Positions 23,989 through 35,081 of a stretch of 64,000 nt of DNA are shown here, piece after piece. Both the position numbers and the translations under genes were made by a program. The DNA comes from Epichloe hybrida (taxonomy: Eukaryota; Ascomycota; Sordariomycetes; Hypocreales; Clavicipitaceae). Position 1 is the first letter of the stretch; every line of letters starts with the position of its first letter. The notes below the pieces were generated by a model. It was not told the DNA's origin and made no database searches. It saw only the letters and a list, made by a program, of their open reading frames with translations. The DNA lies in contig JAFEKR010000071.1 in assembly GCA_019022495.1 (NCBI GenBank), positions 22,172-86,171 of the forward strand, written 5' to 3'.

Positions 23989-24442
23989 ATGTGCATTGGG
24001 CATCCTCGAAGCCACCCATGTGGACATACCTCTATCCTTTGGAACTACTGCAGATCTTCATTATTTGACACGACGACAGGAGAGTCGACGCACTGCGGAA
24101 ACATAACATTCGGACCCTATGTTAGAGAACTCAAGTCGAGTTGCCCACTAGCAGAGTGCAAGTTCAAATCAAAGGGTGGAAACTGGGTGTGCTGCAAATG
24201 CCATCGTGGCCCAAATCAGTTGGGATGGTGTACCCAGACAGTTATAAGGCTCCGGCGGAAACTCGGCAGCGATGACGACAGTGAAAAGGAGGAAGCAGAC
24301 TGTACTTGCGATCACGGATGTTGTGACGAGTGCACTGTCGTAGGTAGGTGGACTACCTCTCGAGGGGGGTGGTTTCATGATGCAGCTTTTGAGATGGCAA
24401 GTTGATGGGCTAACTAATATCTCACGTCCAGAAGACAAGTAG
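23989..24442 (+). CDS. Small cysteine-rich protein, conserved fungal type of unknown function
   Basis: Two exons are inferred: 23,989-24,343 and 24,432-24,442, 121 residues. The intron has a GTAGGT donor, a CTAAC branch sequence and a CAG acceptor, and replaces an otherwise arbitrary C-terminal extension with Glu-Asp-Lys-stop. The protein has ordered Cys/His: CGH near residue 12, WNYC, THCG, SCPLAEC, a W-V-C-C-K-C block, GWC, and a terminal CTCDHGCCDEC. This spacing suggests zinc-binding knuckles. There is no signal peptide (start Met-Cys-Ile-Gly), so it is probably intracellular. An acidic/basic linker (residues about 90-105) separates the last Cys cluster. Similar short Cys-rich proteins are common in Hypocreales, but I know of no assigned function. 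The ATG was chosen for its CGCC context and its nearness to the first Cys/His; an in-frame extension upstream to 23,920 looks non-coding. Confidence 0.65.
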
Positions 24443-25699
24443 ATATCAACGCCATGTAGTAGTTCGAGTCACACAGTTGCGTTCGACCAACAAAATTGGT
24501 ATCAAGGGCAGAGTGCAGAGTGAGGGCAGAAGGCCTGCTGGCTTCATTGGTTGGAGACAGTTAGCCAGAGAATAAAACTGAAGGCTTGCACGTGAGCGCC
24601 ACGCGTACCGTACATCTGGCCATCAACTGGTGGCAAGTGGCTGACATCAATAGAGTCATTGGTTTTTTTACAAGTCTTTCTTCGTGATATTTACCTACAT
24701 ACGGAATCACCCCTCGACATTTTCCGTCCGTTCTTTTTTTTTTCTGCTTTTGCTTTTGCTTTTGCTTTTGCCTTTGCTTTTGCCTTTGACTTTGCTTCTG
24801 CGGGGCGGCTCTCATGTCATGTCGCAATCACCACATTGTTGGTGGGGATCTGGTCCATGGCGGCCACAGCCGGGCCTGGCCGGGTATATCCACATCCATG
24901 CCAGGCACCTGGCCACCTGGCTGCAAGGGCCCCCCCCCCTGCTGCCTCCTGCTGCCTGCGCACCATGTATGTATGACTACCGACGACCGTACTCTCGTGG
25001 CTCATCATTGCGCGCAGCTGATGGCACCGTTGGCCGAGGGCCGTTCTTCCATCGCCAGCCATCGCCATCGACTGTTCAACGTTCCTTCCCAACGGCTCAT
25101 TCACCAACGCCGCGCTTCCTTCCAGTTACTCTCCTGCTTCGCCTCCCAAGTACAGGAAGGAGTCCTGCGTCTTGATCTTGGATCGTTCCTGCCACGTCCT
25201 GTTCCCTGGTCACTCCTGCATTAAACACCCAAACCGGTGCACCCTGACACGCTTTGCCGCGCCCCTGATCATATTACCCCAACTTGCGACGTTGCAACCC
25301 GATTCAAACCTCGACATTTCGTCCTCTGCTCTATTAATACTTCAGCAGCCTCCACGTTCCAATCGCTTCTGCCACATCTTGTGATTTTGCAGCTCTCGAT
25401 TTCAATCTTTCAACCCATCCGCGCCAACTGGCATCGGTCACATCCTCACTTTCGCAAGTTGCAGAGCGACTCTTGAGACTTGGGCTCGATCTGTCCTGGG
25501 GCTGCGTCCGCTAGTCCTCATGTTGCAACAGCCCCGACGATAATTTTCAGCTTACGACACTACGACAACCTTGGTAGAGCCTGGCTGGCTTGGTTCCAAG
25601 AACAGGGTCCAGACTCCACACGCAAAAAGAGTAACGCCCAGTCTCTCTCCCCCCGTTTCCCGAATCCATCCTATCCGGTCTTGTCACTCACGAGTCACA
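24443..25699. other. Intergenic region and probable promoter/5' leader of the next gene
   Basis: A (TTTTGC)n-like microsatellite lies at about 24,743-24,800. From about 25,100 the plus strand is CT-rich with many short C/T runs, as is common in fungal promoters and 5' leaders. Overlapping frames on both strands here have low-complexity Pro/Ser/Arg composition and are not credible genes. Confidence 0.5.
24743..24800. repeat. (TTTTGC)n microsatellite
   Basis: Repeated TTTTGC units with TTTGCC and TTTGAC variants follow a T run. Confidence 0.85.
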
Positions 25700-26559
25700 A
25701 TGCCCACTTCGCTCGAGTCGTCGCGCCCCATCATGGCTCCGTCGGTATGTTGCCGTGCCTGCGTGCCTGCAGGCTGCGTGCCTGCTTTCCTTCTCTTGCC
25801 GTCTATTTTCTTTTTGATTGTTTTTACTTCGCACATGCCTCGTCATTGTCTTGACTCGTGGTCCCCTTTCACTCTGCGTGTCTCGGCCTCCCTCTTGCAC
25901 TCATTTCTCCATTTTCTTTCGGCTGGGTCGCAACATAGGCGTGCAGTCTTTCGCCAATCCGAAAGAGGCTCTACGCCGCATTACGGTTCGTGCGTACCCT
26001 GGCATTCCCGTCTTCTACCAAGCCCGTGCGATCCCGAACCTTGGCAAGTCATTATACTTATCTGGGGCTTGCCTTGTACTCTTGATCGCAAGCTATAACG
26101 TCCATCTTACTACACTACGTTCTAGTCCCTCCCTTTCCATCCTACACCTTTCATCGCGTCCCCAATATATTATACAGCGTTTTACTTTGTGTGTGTTTGA
26201 CCTCTCAAATCTCCAACTAACACAGCATGTCTCGACGGCAGACCATGCGCTTCAGCACCTACAGCATGACACCATCCCTCACTCCCACTGTCCGAACTAA
26301 TGACTCGGCCCAAGCCGAGATCCGGAATATTGCTCTCAATCTCGACCGGATGGAAAACAAGGCTCTTTCTTCCCAACGCGTCATGCTTAGCGACGAAAAG
26401 ACCGACAACATGAGCAAATTGGCTCTCGGGGCCAAACTCGAGCGCGCTCTGGACCGCCGCATGAGTAGTCAGGACGCCGTCATGCGTCCGCGTCGCAAAA
26501 ATGTCACCGTCAACATCACGATTAGCGAGAAGAAAAAACTGAGCGAAAAGGTCCAGTAA
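25700..26559 (+). CDS. Uncharacterised small protein, three-exon model
   Basis: Exons 25,700-25,744, 25,947-25,985 and 26,242-26,559 give 133 residues. Introns begin GTATGT and GTTCGT and end CAG. The first two exons are short (Met-Pro-Thr-Ser-Leu-Glu..., then SFANPKEALRRIT). The last contains a hydrophilic helix-rich stretch (RNIALNLDRMENKALSS, KLALGAKLERALDRRMS) and a basic end (RPRRKN). No signal peptide, membrane segment or catalytic motif is visible. I do not recognise the family. An alternative start at 26,227 (MSRRQTMRF) would use only the last exon, 110 residues in the same frame. The shared frame and clean splice sites argue that the last exon is real; the first exons are less certain. 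Confidence 0.55.
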
Positions 26560-28078
26560 TTCTGAATTCTTCAATCAGGGGTCGCCAGGCAATACAGATG
26601 TGCCAATTCTGTTCTGAAGGTTGTCAAAGGCCGGAAACGCCCAGGAGGCTTGTCGATTGATCAGTAGAACGTCATTTACCTTTGAACGGCATATTAGTCA
26701 TCCTTGATCAATTAGTCGAGTGGTGCTGGTTTTATCTTCTCGAAGCCGCACTCGAGGACCGACGTTTGCCCATTCACATGTGTGTGACAAAAGACTTCGT
26801 CACATTTTATTACTACAATGTGCAAGGGCAATTTGCTTACTCTGGGGCGGCTTGGCTTGAGCAAATTTGTTGCAAAGTGCAGATTTTGGGGGATCAAAGT
26901 TTACAGCGGGAGGATCCGAGAGGCACCAGCTTCTCCTATGAAACGACACGAGGGAATGCGAATTGTAGGCGGTTGGACTCTTGTTATTTCAGCATTGTCC
27001 ACGGGGTTTTTTTTTTTCCTTTTTTTCTTTCCTGACAGCAGGGTCGGTTGGCGTGCAGGCCCTCTGTTGCATGATGATTGAAGCGATGGCTCGGATGTTC
27101 CCAATTATGGACATGCATCTTTGAGTGTTTTTCATGGTCCTTCTACTTCATTTCTTGTTTGCCATTCTAGCCGCATTTCTTTATATAATCAACTAAGGAT
27201 ATCCACAAGGGGGGAGGAATAATCACAAGACAGACTTATTTTTCTCTTTCACGAATTCGTCTGTCTCGACAGGGTCTACAATGAGAATGATGCGATTCGC
27301 CAGGAAAAGTGCACTAAGTAAATGTCGCCAGTCTGCAAATGGGGTGCCAAGATTCCCAAAGGGTTTGGGTTTTCAAGAGTTTAATTTTCGTGAGATCATC
27401 TTCCAGACCAAACGTGCTCGGTTCCCTTGTCTCGGCTAGTTTTGTGTTCCTGAGCCTTGACAGAACCAAACACACAAAGTACACACGTACTCCTGCAGGT
27501 ACTCGGTGAAATAAAGCAGCAACGCAGCAATGCTCTGGCACCTGCCTACCGTGGTACTCAAGTACGTACCTTGGGAGGCGGGCATGTGCGGACCGAGGGC
27601 CAAAGTGTCGAAGCAAAGAAAAGATGAAGCATGTATTACAATGTAATGAAAGGCCGAGATACGCCAGATTCTGCTTCCCATGCTGTCTTTTCAGCCATCT
27701 CCCTGTCTCTTTCTCTCTCTCTGTCTTTGTCTCTGTCTCTGTCTCTGTCTGTGGTATCCTTCAAAAAGCTTGACTCTAAAGGCGACGTTCAAATTGGTCG
27801 GACCTCGTCAATCTCTGACTTTGATGTTTCGTCCAACTACTTGGGCAAGTGAGCTACACAGCCCGAGGTAGTTGAAGACTGGCCGAAGATTGGCTCAGAT
27901 AGCAAAAGCCCACATTGATGCCCTCCATGCGTAATGTTCTCAGCCTCTGCTGACTTTGGCCCGGTCGAGCTCGTTCGTAGCAACAGCATCATCACCTCCT
28001 TTGCATCAAAAGGCAAGGATTTTGAAAAGAAAGAAAAAAGACACTTCTCTAATGGTTCGCCCATGATTGCGGAGCTCT
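26560..28078. other. Intergenic region, no gene seen
   Basis: This 1.5-kb region lies between the small protein gene and the convergent SEC72 gene. It contains T runs (27,005-27,030) and a CTCTGT/CTGTCT microsatellite at 27,703-27,752. Short frames here have no motifs. Confidence 0.6.
27703..27752. repeat. CTCTGT/CTGTCT microsatellite
   Basis: Repeated CTCTGT-type hexamers lie within a longer pyrimidine-rich tract. Confidence 0.85.
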
Positions 28079-28690
28079 TTAAATCTTGTTCTTCCCAATC
28101 GATTCGTCAATCTCTTTCAACAAGCCCACCAGCTCGGCCTCCTCGCCTTCCACCTCCAGGCCTTGCTTGACCCATTCCCTGGCCTCGTCCAGGCGACTCA
28201 TTTCCATCAAGCACTTTCCCCTCCTCCACCAGCCCTTTGCGTTGCCCACCCGTCTGGCTTCCACGCTGGCTTCGGCATCGACGGCACCCTCGGGCCAGTT
28301 CTGCAGCGCCATGTGTGCCTGGGCTCTGTTTGCCAGTAGACCGGACACTTCTTCCCTGACCAGCGCGGCGGGTTCCCATAGGGGTCGCTGGAGAGCCATT
28401 TGGATCCCTAGCGAGTACAGTCGCACGGCGTCGGCGTACTTGCCCTTGCGGTACTCGGCGTTGCCGTTGTCGCGAAGCTTGCTGACCTGTCCGGTGCGTT
28501 TTGGGTTGACGGGGATGGGCGGCGGCGGCACGGCGTTGTTGGCAGCGTCCAGGTTGAGGAGGGCGCGGTGGAGCGTGTTGAGCTGTTCGAGTTCGGCGGT
28601 GAGAGCGCGCGAGGATTTGCTTGCGCCGATGGACTTGGACTGGGGGTCCATGTGGATGGGGAGGAGGTCGAAATGGTCGAGGTCCGACAT
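28079..28690 (-). CDS. SEC72: Sec72-like TPR subunit of the ER post-translational translocon
   Basis: This intronless gene encodes 203 residues, close to the yeast length. Sec72 is the cytosolic tetratricopeptide subunit of the Sec62/Sec63/Sec71/Sec72 complex; it docks Hsp70 bound to precursors entering the ER. The N terminus (LDHFDLLPIHMD, residues 4-15) and the RALTAELEQLN segment fit fungal Sec72. Three TPR units lie at about residues 69-102 (NGNAEYRKGKYADAVRLYS), 113-146 (LLANRAQAHMALQNWPEGA) and 150-184 (GWWRRGKCLMEMSRLDEA), followed by a helical end. It has no membrane segment, as expected for a peripheral subunit. The start is the only upstream Met that keeps the conserved N terminus. 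A different TPR co-chaperone is possible but less likely. Confidence 0.85.
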   Translation of the reverse strand: MSDLDHFDLLPIHMDPQSKSIGASKSSRALTAELEQLNTLHRALLNLDAANNAVPPPPIPVNPKRTGQVSKLRDNGNAEYRKGKYADAVRLYSLGIQMALQRPLWEPAALVREEVSGLLANRAQAHMALQNWPEGAVDAEASVEARRVGNAKGWWRRGKCLMEMSRLDEAREWVKQGLEVEGEEAELVGLLKEIDESIGKNKI

Positions 28691-30049
28691 GATGGCGGTT
28701 CTTGCGTTTTGATGTCCGGGAATTCTTTGTTTGGTATGTTATCTAAGGGGAGGGAGAGGGGGGGTGAATGGGCAAAGGCTTTACAGGAAAGGAATTGAGT
28801 CTGGTGGTTTTTTTTAAGTTAGGTTTTGACAAGTTACAGTCAACTTGGCTTGGCGCCTGCGACACAACTCCCCCCTCCGTCCGGTCGCAGAAGGACAACT
28901 TGACGTTTTTAACTTTTGGCAACGCTGTTATCTTATCTGCACATGACCCGTGCCGTGCCCCCCGGGGTTTATGTAATGCTGTGTGGGAATTTGGAAACCC
29001 CCACACTACCCCGTAGGTGGGCCAATTTGTCGTCGTGTATATACATATGTAATAGCAGCTGCCTAGAATGGGACGGAATTTTGCTCCTTCAAGTCGACAT
29101 GAGACGATATCATGTGTGGATCCTAATTGACAAAGATCTTGTAATCCTCGCAGACATGCAGTCTCAGATATTGATAGGACAAAAGACAATTAGGACAACG
29201 GTCCAAGCCCTGACCAGTGGCACAGAACCACATGCCCACGCTAAATCAAGTGACATCACTTTTTCCGTACTGCAATTTGACCACGACCAAATGCACTAAC
29301 ACAGCAACGATTAACATTTTTGAAGAAGAAGAAGAAGAAGAAGAAGGCGAAGTTGTCATGCAAATTAATATCATTCCTTTTTCTACTCCCATGGCGCAAA
29401 ATGCTAGGGACCCTTTCAACCCAGGTGTGGAGAGAAGAGGTACCATAAATCCATCTGTTCATACCCTCCAATTCCCAACAACTAACCCTTTCATCAAGGA
29501 CCCATCCTGAAAGTAGTAAGATTGGCTTCCTTGGACAGGGGCACAAGGTAGAAGAAGAAGAATAAACTGCGGTGGCACACCAGTAACATCCCTCAAGTTC
29601 CTTTCCCTCCTTTGGTGGCCAAAGAAATGAATTCAAGAGTCGTCAAAACGGAATCGTCTGACCCATCCGCAAACACAGACATCAAACACTGAACTCATCC
29701 GGTTGTAGTCCTCACGTGCTCATGCAACTCTTTGTTTCGTTGCTGTGACACGTAATTCGTTTGACCTGGTGATTTTTTTTGTTGCTGTGCTTTATTTGTT
29801 TTTGGGCATCGGTTTCTTTTCGACGACGAGAGATTCATGCAGAACATTTCAAAACGAACCAGCCGCCGCCCTGTTTTTTATCATCTGCCGCCCCGCCCTT
29901 GCCATCACTCAGCAAATCAAGTGTAATCCGTTCGTGAACCGCCGCGCCAATCTAATGAACCGCACGAGAAAGGACAAAGACAAATGCGAAGTGTTTTTTT
30001 TATAACCTCGACCATGGCCATGATCAAGGGTATCTATGTATGGCTAAAT
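28691..30049. other. Intergenic region between SEC72 and RPL16, no gene seen
   Basis: It contains a GAA triplet array (29,322-29,346) and T runs. The SEC72 promoter must lie at the left end; RPL16 ends at the right. Frames in this region are short and shadow each other. Confidence 0.6.
29322..29346. repeat. (GAA)8 microsatellite
   Basis: About eight consecutive GAA triplets follow a T-rich segment. Confidence 0.9.
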
Positions 30050-31165
30050 TTAGTAGCCAAAGGACGCAAGGGCCTTCGCAGTCTCGGCCTTGACGGAGGC
30101 ATTCTTCTTGGCATCGGACAGTTGTCGAGCAGCAACCTTCTTGCGCTCGTAGTAGGCGGCACCCTTGGCCTTTCTCCTCTCCTCCAAGCTATTGCCATCG
30201 TTAGTTCCTTTATCTCTTCTTCGCGTTCTGAAGACGTGCTGCAGAGACGGGTGTCTCATGACATACCGAGCAACAACATCCTGGTACTTCCAGCCAACCT
30301 CGTGGCTCAGACGGCCGACAGTGCAGTACTTGCGGCCGGGCTGCAGGCGAAGGACGCGCAGAGCCTGGGGAACAACCATCTTCTTCTGAGTGTCATAGGG
30401 AGGGGGAACACCCTCGAAGACCTTGAGGCGCTCCATGGCGGCAGCACCGCGGGCGGTCTTGTGGGGCATCATGCCACGGACTGCCTTGTAGAAGATTCGA
30501 GAGGGGGCGCGGAAGTGGAAGGGTCCTTGATTTGGGCGTTAGTATGAATCGAACTGCGCCGTTCAGGAAGAGACAAGGAGAAACTCACCACCACGGGTGG
30601 GGTTGTATCGGGTCATCTTTCGCAGGTAGGCGTGGTACTTGACTGTGCGATAGTCAGTTCTCTGTCAGGGTTTGGCGGTTCGCATCATCTAGAGATGGCG
30701 TTGGGGAAATTTGATGATATATATTAAAACGTACGCTTAGAGCGGAAGAACTCGCCAGAGATGTTGAGAGCCTCGCAGCGAACAACGACAACCTTTTGGC
30801 CGTTGAGGAGCTGCTTGGCGACGATACTGGCAAGACGGCCCAGCAAGTGGCCCTTGCCGTCGACGACAACCTGGATTGCTTCATTAGCCACCGAAACCTT
30901 CTCATGACTGTTCTCGCAAATCTGGCTGTCCTGTGAAGTGTCCTCGAGAGCTCGGCATGGGCAAGCTGGCAATGCAGCAGGCACACGATATAAGATTCCC
31001 ACCTCGATGATGGCTATTTCCTTGATCCAGTCCAATGTGCCTGCGCAAGCCTTCTTTCGCCCGTGTTTCCTCTCTTCTGCACTTCCCAGGATTTTCGGTG
31101 CCATGATAAAGCTTAAGAGTGTTGACCATGATTTTACTCACAACCGGCTCGAATGACGACGACAT
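30050..31165 (-). CDS. RPL16: 60S ribosomal protein L16 (L13a, uL13)
   Basis: Five exons on the minus strand: 31,165-31,142, 30,870-30,735, 30,642-30,589, 30,525-30,267 and 30,188-30,050, together 203 residues, the length of animal L13a. The first exon encodes only MSSSFEPV and is followed by a 271-bp intron. The second gives [20 protein letters not shown], then [12 protein letters not shown]; the third [17 protein letters not shown]; the fourth [21 protein letters not shown] and the [14 protein letters not shown] segment; the last [15 protein letters not shown] to GY. Donors are GTGAGT, GTACGT, GTGAGT and GTATGT. Without the last intron the protein would carry a foreign insert after DVVAR, so splicing there is well supported. 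High expression is expected. A TTAGGGCTGC word lies about 300 bp upstream (31,463-31,472), as in the RPL32/RPS16 promoter. Confidence 0.95.
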
Positions 31166-31976
31166 CGTATCGGCTCTCTTTTATTCTGGCGGGGAGAAAA
31201 CAAAGGTAGGCGACTACTCAGACGACGTCGAAGACACACAAATCCTCCAACCTGACCGGCGAGAATCTGCTACTGTGCTGCTGGGGTTAGTCGTCCCTTG
31301 GCGAGGATGTTGTTGATGAAGTGGTCGCGATAGTGATTGACGACGAGAAAATCCAAGTTCCGCTTGAGGGCTCGTTGTGCCTTTGGAACAAGTCGCACTA
31401 GCCTGAAGTGGCTAAGTGGATTTTCGGGGCAAGCGAACGCTGCTCACAGGTGATATATTGGCTTAGGGCTGCGAGACCTATGTGCTGTGCGCTTGCCGGA
31501 GTTTCGCCGGATAACTGCATTTCGTGCGCGGTCCTGCCCCGCTACCAGGCAAAAAACCTTGACCTGTGTGTGCAGTGACATACTCTCTGTTGCTGCAAGG
31601 GCCTTACAAAACGAGGCACAGCCGGCGGCATTCCACGGCATTCTGCTAAACGCCTCGGTCAAAGAGTATTCGTCTCGGGACAAGGTAAATGTCTGAATGT
31701 ATAGAGGTATCCTAGTTTGAGAAGGCTAATTCGGCTAGGAGGCATCATCACGAATAATTCAGTGGTCTATCTTGTTAACCCAAAGAACGCTGGATTGCAG
31801 ATGCTTTGCAATTGCAATTTATGCCACATGATCTGCATCGGGGCGTCGTCATGATCGTGGAGCTCACCATTTCCATGCAACTTTCCCTTCAGGTAAGATG
31901 TAGGAAACCGAATCTAACCCTGTATGTCTCTTGTCCTTGCATGGTGAAATTGCCCCCCAAGGCAGCCGTCTGCACT
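31166..31976. other. RPL16 upstream region and 3' region of the BAG gene
   Basis: This roughly 800-bp region has no credible gene. The half nearest RPL16 should hold its promoter, including TTAGGGCTGC at 31,463-31,472. Confidence 0.5.
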
Positions 31977-33284
31977 TTAACTAGCTTTGGCTGCATCCAA
32001 AGCTTTAAGGACTTCCTGAACCCTTCTTACCAGCTCTTTTCTTGCCGCTCTCACTTCTGCGACGCCTTCAGTATCGACTTCATCTAGTTTCAGTAGCACG
32101 TTCTGAAGCACGGTTTCCGAGAGCTTACGGTGCTCCTCGTCGCGCTTCTTCGGGTCCGAGGGTGGCGCGGCAATGTAGGCGTTGCACAGAGGATGTAGCT
32201 CGGTGGAGAATTTGGTTGAAAGCTCGTCAAGTCGCTTCATGGGGCCTGCGAATGGAGTTGGCGAATTTCCATCGATGTTGGATGTACTGTCGCGAGGACT
32301 GCTGGCCGATTCACCATCGCCTTTGCTCTTACTTCTCTTTTTCTTGTTCTTTCTCTTTTTGGGGCGAGCTGCCTGACTTTCGTCGACAATGACCATCTCT
32401 TCATCGGAAGGGCTACTTTCGTCCCCAATGTCTGCAAGAACCGCCATGAGCTCGCTCTTGTTCTTGATGCCGTAATCTCGAACGGGAGCGGCAGGCTCCT
32501 TTAGTTGTCGGCCCTTGTACAACAACTTAATGCGACGAGTGGCTCGTTCAGACAGTTCCATCATCAACCCTACGCGCTCGCGGACATCTTTAACACGTAG
32601 CTTTCCATCACCGATTGAATATGCTGGGAAATGTGCTGGATAAGTGACTCCCTTGTTCTTTATGATGAGCACATCATCTTCTGCGGGAGGGCCTACTGCT
32701 CCTGATCTCGTTCCGAGGAAAGAAGGGTCCTCTAAATCGTGTGACGTAATGTAACTGAAGTCCTCGTCCGTCACGGCGGGGATACCGCCAGTCATGGAGC
32801 TATAGGGAGAGCTCTGCTCACGGTTGAGAGACCAGCCATATCGTGACATGGTCAAAGGTAGGGCAACGAGAGCAGCAAGGCTGCTGTAGACAAGAGTCGG
32901 TGGAACACCTAGTGTCTCGGATATGTACTCGTTCGATTCCTGGAAAGCGGTGCCGAGATTGGCCAGCGTGCCGTTGAGGTACGAAGTCAGATTCTGGAGG
33001 GCACCAGAGGATGCCGCGATGGGCTGGCTGGAATCCACCTTGTCGTCGGGTGGCGAGGGTGACCCTGAACAGGACACCTCCTTGCTCTGCGACAGATAAT
33101 ACGTATCGAGGTCGAGGAGGGGGCTATATCGAAGCGTTTGGTGAGGGTTGAGAGAAGCGCATCGATATTTCGAGGCGACAATGACGACTGAGGGGTGCGG
33201 TTCGTCAATTCGTGATAGGTTGCGCAAGGCGACCGAGTTGAATGAATCTGGGCTATCCTGCCGAAATGAGATCGAGTGCGCCAA
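31977..33284 (-). CDS. BAG-domain co-chaperone with ubiquitin-like domain and membrane segment
   Basis: The open frame gives 435 residues. In order: a hydrophobic segment at about residues 129-146 (LVYSSLAALVALPL), a TDEDFSYITSHDLED stretch, a ubiquitin-like domain at about 203-285 (VLIIKNKG...IKLLYKGRQL...YGIKNKSELM), a Lys/Arg-rich stretch at 307-321 that could be a nuclear signal, and a BAG domain at about 345-428. BAG proteins bind the Hsp70 ATPase domain and promote nucleotide exchange. The membrane segment recalls yeast Snl1, which is ER-anchored. The N terminus is uncertain. Residues 1-85 look weak, there is no Met between 1 and 146, and M146 (32,849) would give a soluble 290-residue form beginning MSRYGWS. 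An upstream exon is also possible. It is divergent from the glutaredoxin gene. Confidence 0.8.
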   Translation of the reverse strand: MAHSISFRQDSPDSFNSVALRNLSRIDEPHPSVVIVASKYRCASLNPHQTLRYSPLLDLDTYYLSQSKEVSCSGSPSPPDDKVDSSQPIAASSGALQNLTSYLNGTLANLGTAFQESNEYISETLGVPPTLVYSSLAALVALPLTMSRYGWSLNREQSSPYSSMTGGIPAVTDEDFSYITSHDLEDPSFLGTRSGAVGPPAEDDVLIIKNKGVTYPAHFPAYSIGDGKLRVKDVRERVGLMMELSERATRRIKLLYKGRQLKEPAAPVRDYGIKNKSELMAVLADIGDESSPSDEEMVIVDESQAARPKKRKNKKKRSKSKGDGESASSPRDSTSNIDGNSPTPFAGPMKRLDELSTKFSTELHPLCNAYIAAPPSDPKKRDEEHRKLSETVLQNVLLKLDEVDTEGVAEVRAARKELVRRVQEVLKALDAAKAS

Positions 33285-34148
33285 TGAGTGTCGTTCGCCT
33301 AATCGATGACTGGGAGAGTATCACACGATATGTAGTGCTGGTCCCTAAAGCGGGTTACTATCGAGAAGATGCTGTCCTCACCTTGGGCCGAGAAAATCAA
33401 ACCCAAGGGGGGGCGTCCAAGTCAGGTGATGACGCAAGTTGACTAGCATAAGGCTGGGTGACATTCAAAGTTCAGAGAGCAATGAATGCGACTCGTTCGG
33501 TGATGAAGTAAATAATTCTCGAAGAATAGCTTTCGACTTGTCAATGAATGAAAATGTTTTTTGTTGCAGTAGAATCCTCACTTTGCCGAAGCATTGGCTC
33601 AAGAATCAACATGTATTTGTGATGCTACCCTGTACAGCAGCAACGACTCCCAACACCTTGATATTGGATATCTCTATATCGTAGTTTATTTTTCGCAATT
33701 TGCCGATGAATAGAAGCAGGAAAGAAGCACTGAAATTATCGTTCCGCAGAGGATTGAGAAAGGACTGGTAAATCACCTTGAACATCAATTGTTAACTGAT
33801 GTAGCACCGCTAAAAAAAATCCCCACTGTCTCGGGCGTGCTCCCAGCATAGTTGCCCTCAGATCAGCAAATCTCTGGCCTGCCACCCGTCTCGATACGGC
33901 AACGGGGTCTGTCTATCTCGTAGACTCTCGTCCATTGCATCATGGACTGGCTGTGCCACCTGCCCCTCCAAACACCACCAATCCACTGATTCCATTCACC
34001 ACTTTGACATATCTTCCTTTGACGTTACACGTCGACAAGTCACCCACCCCCGCTCTTTCCCGGGACACTCCCGCATGAAGGAGAGGTATAAATTCCAGTC
34101 CATAGTTCTCGCAGTAGGAACAGCTTAGCCCTCGCATCGCCCGTTCCC
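33285..34148. promoter_or_regulatory. Divergent intergenic region between the BAG and glutaredoxin genes
   Basis: About 860 bp separates the two start codons, so both promoters lie here. Pairing an Hsp70 co-chaperone with a redox gene suggests possible shared stress control, but I saw no clear paired heat-shock or AP-1 element. No other gene is visible. Confidence 0.45.
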
Positions 34149-34749
<601 letters not shown>

Positions 34750-35081
34750 GACGATGCTCTAGTTTGCATTTTTTTTTTTCGATCAACTATAATCTTTTGT
34801 ACAATGAGTTGGCTGATCCACGATGTGATTCTACTCTGTCCAGAGCACGACTTTGATAGATGCAGAAAGCATAGAAACGGGTAGCAGTGGACCTTTTCGC
34901 ATAAATAACACTTGCCAAAATCAATAAGAGAAAAACTTCAGAGTGATTCAGGAAACAATTAAACTGCGGAGAGCTCCCCAGAACGCGTCATTCGTCATTA
35001 AAGTGCAGATTGCACATGATTGTAAAATTATTTTTAGCATACAATTGTTGTCCTTACTTGTTCAGCTCGGATCTGTTGACT
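34750..35081. terminator. Convergent 3' regions of glutaredoxin and AIM18
   Basis: This 332-bp spacer between two converging genes has T runs near 34,770 and AT-rich words suited to 3'-end formation. No gene was seen. Confidence 0.4.

Noticed and set aside
29984..30547. 187-codon plus-strand frame opposite RPL16
   Set aside because: It is the antisense shadow of spliced RPL16 exons and has no motifs.
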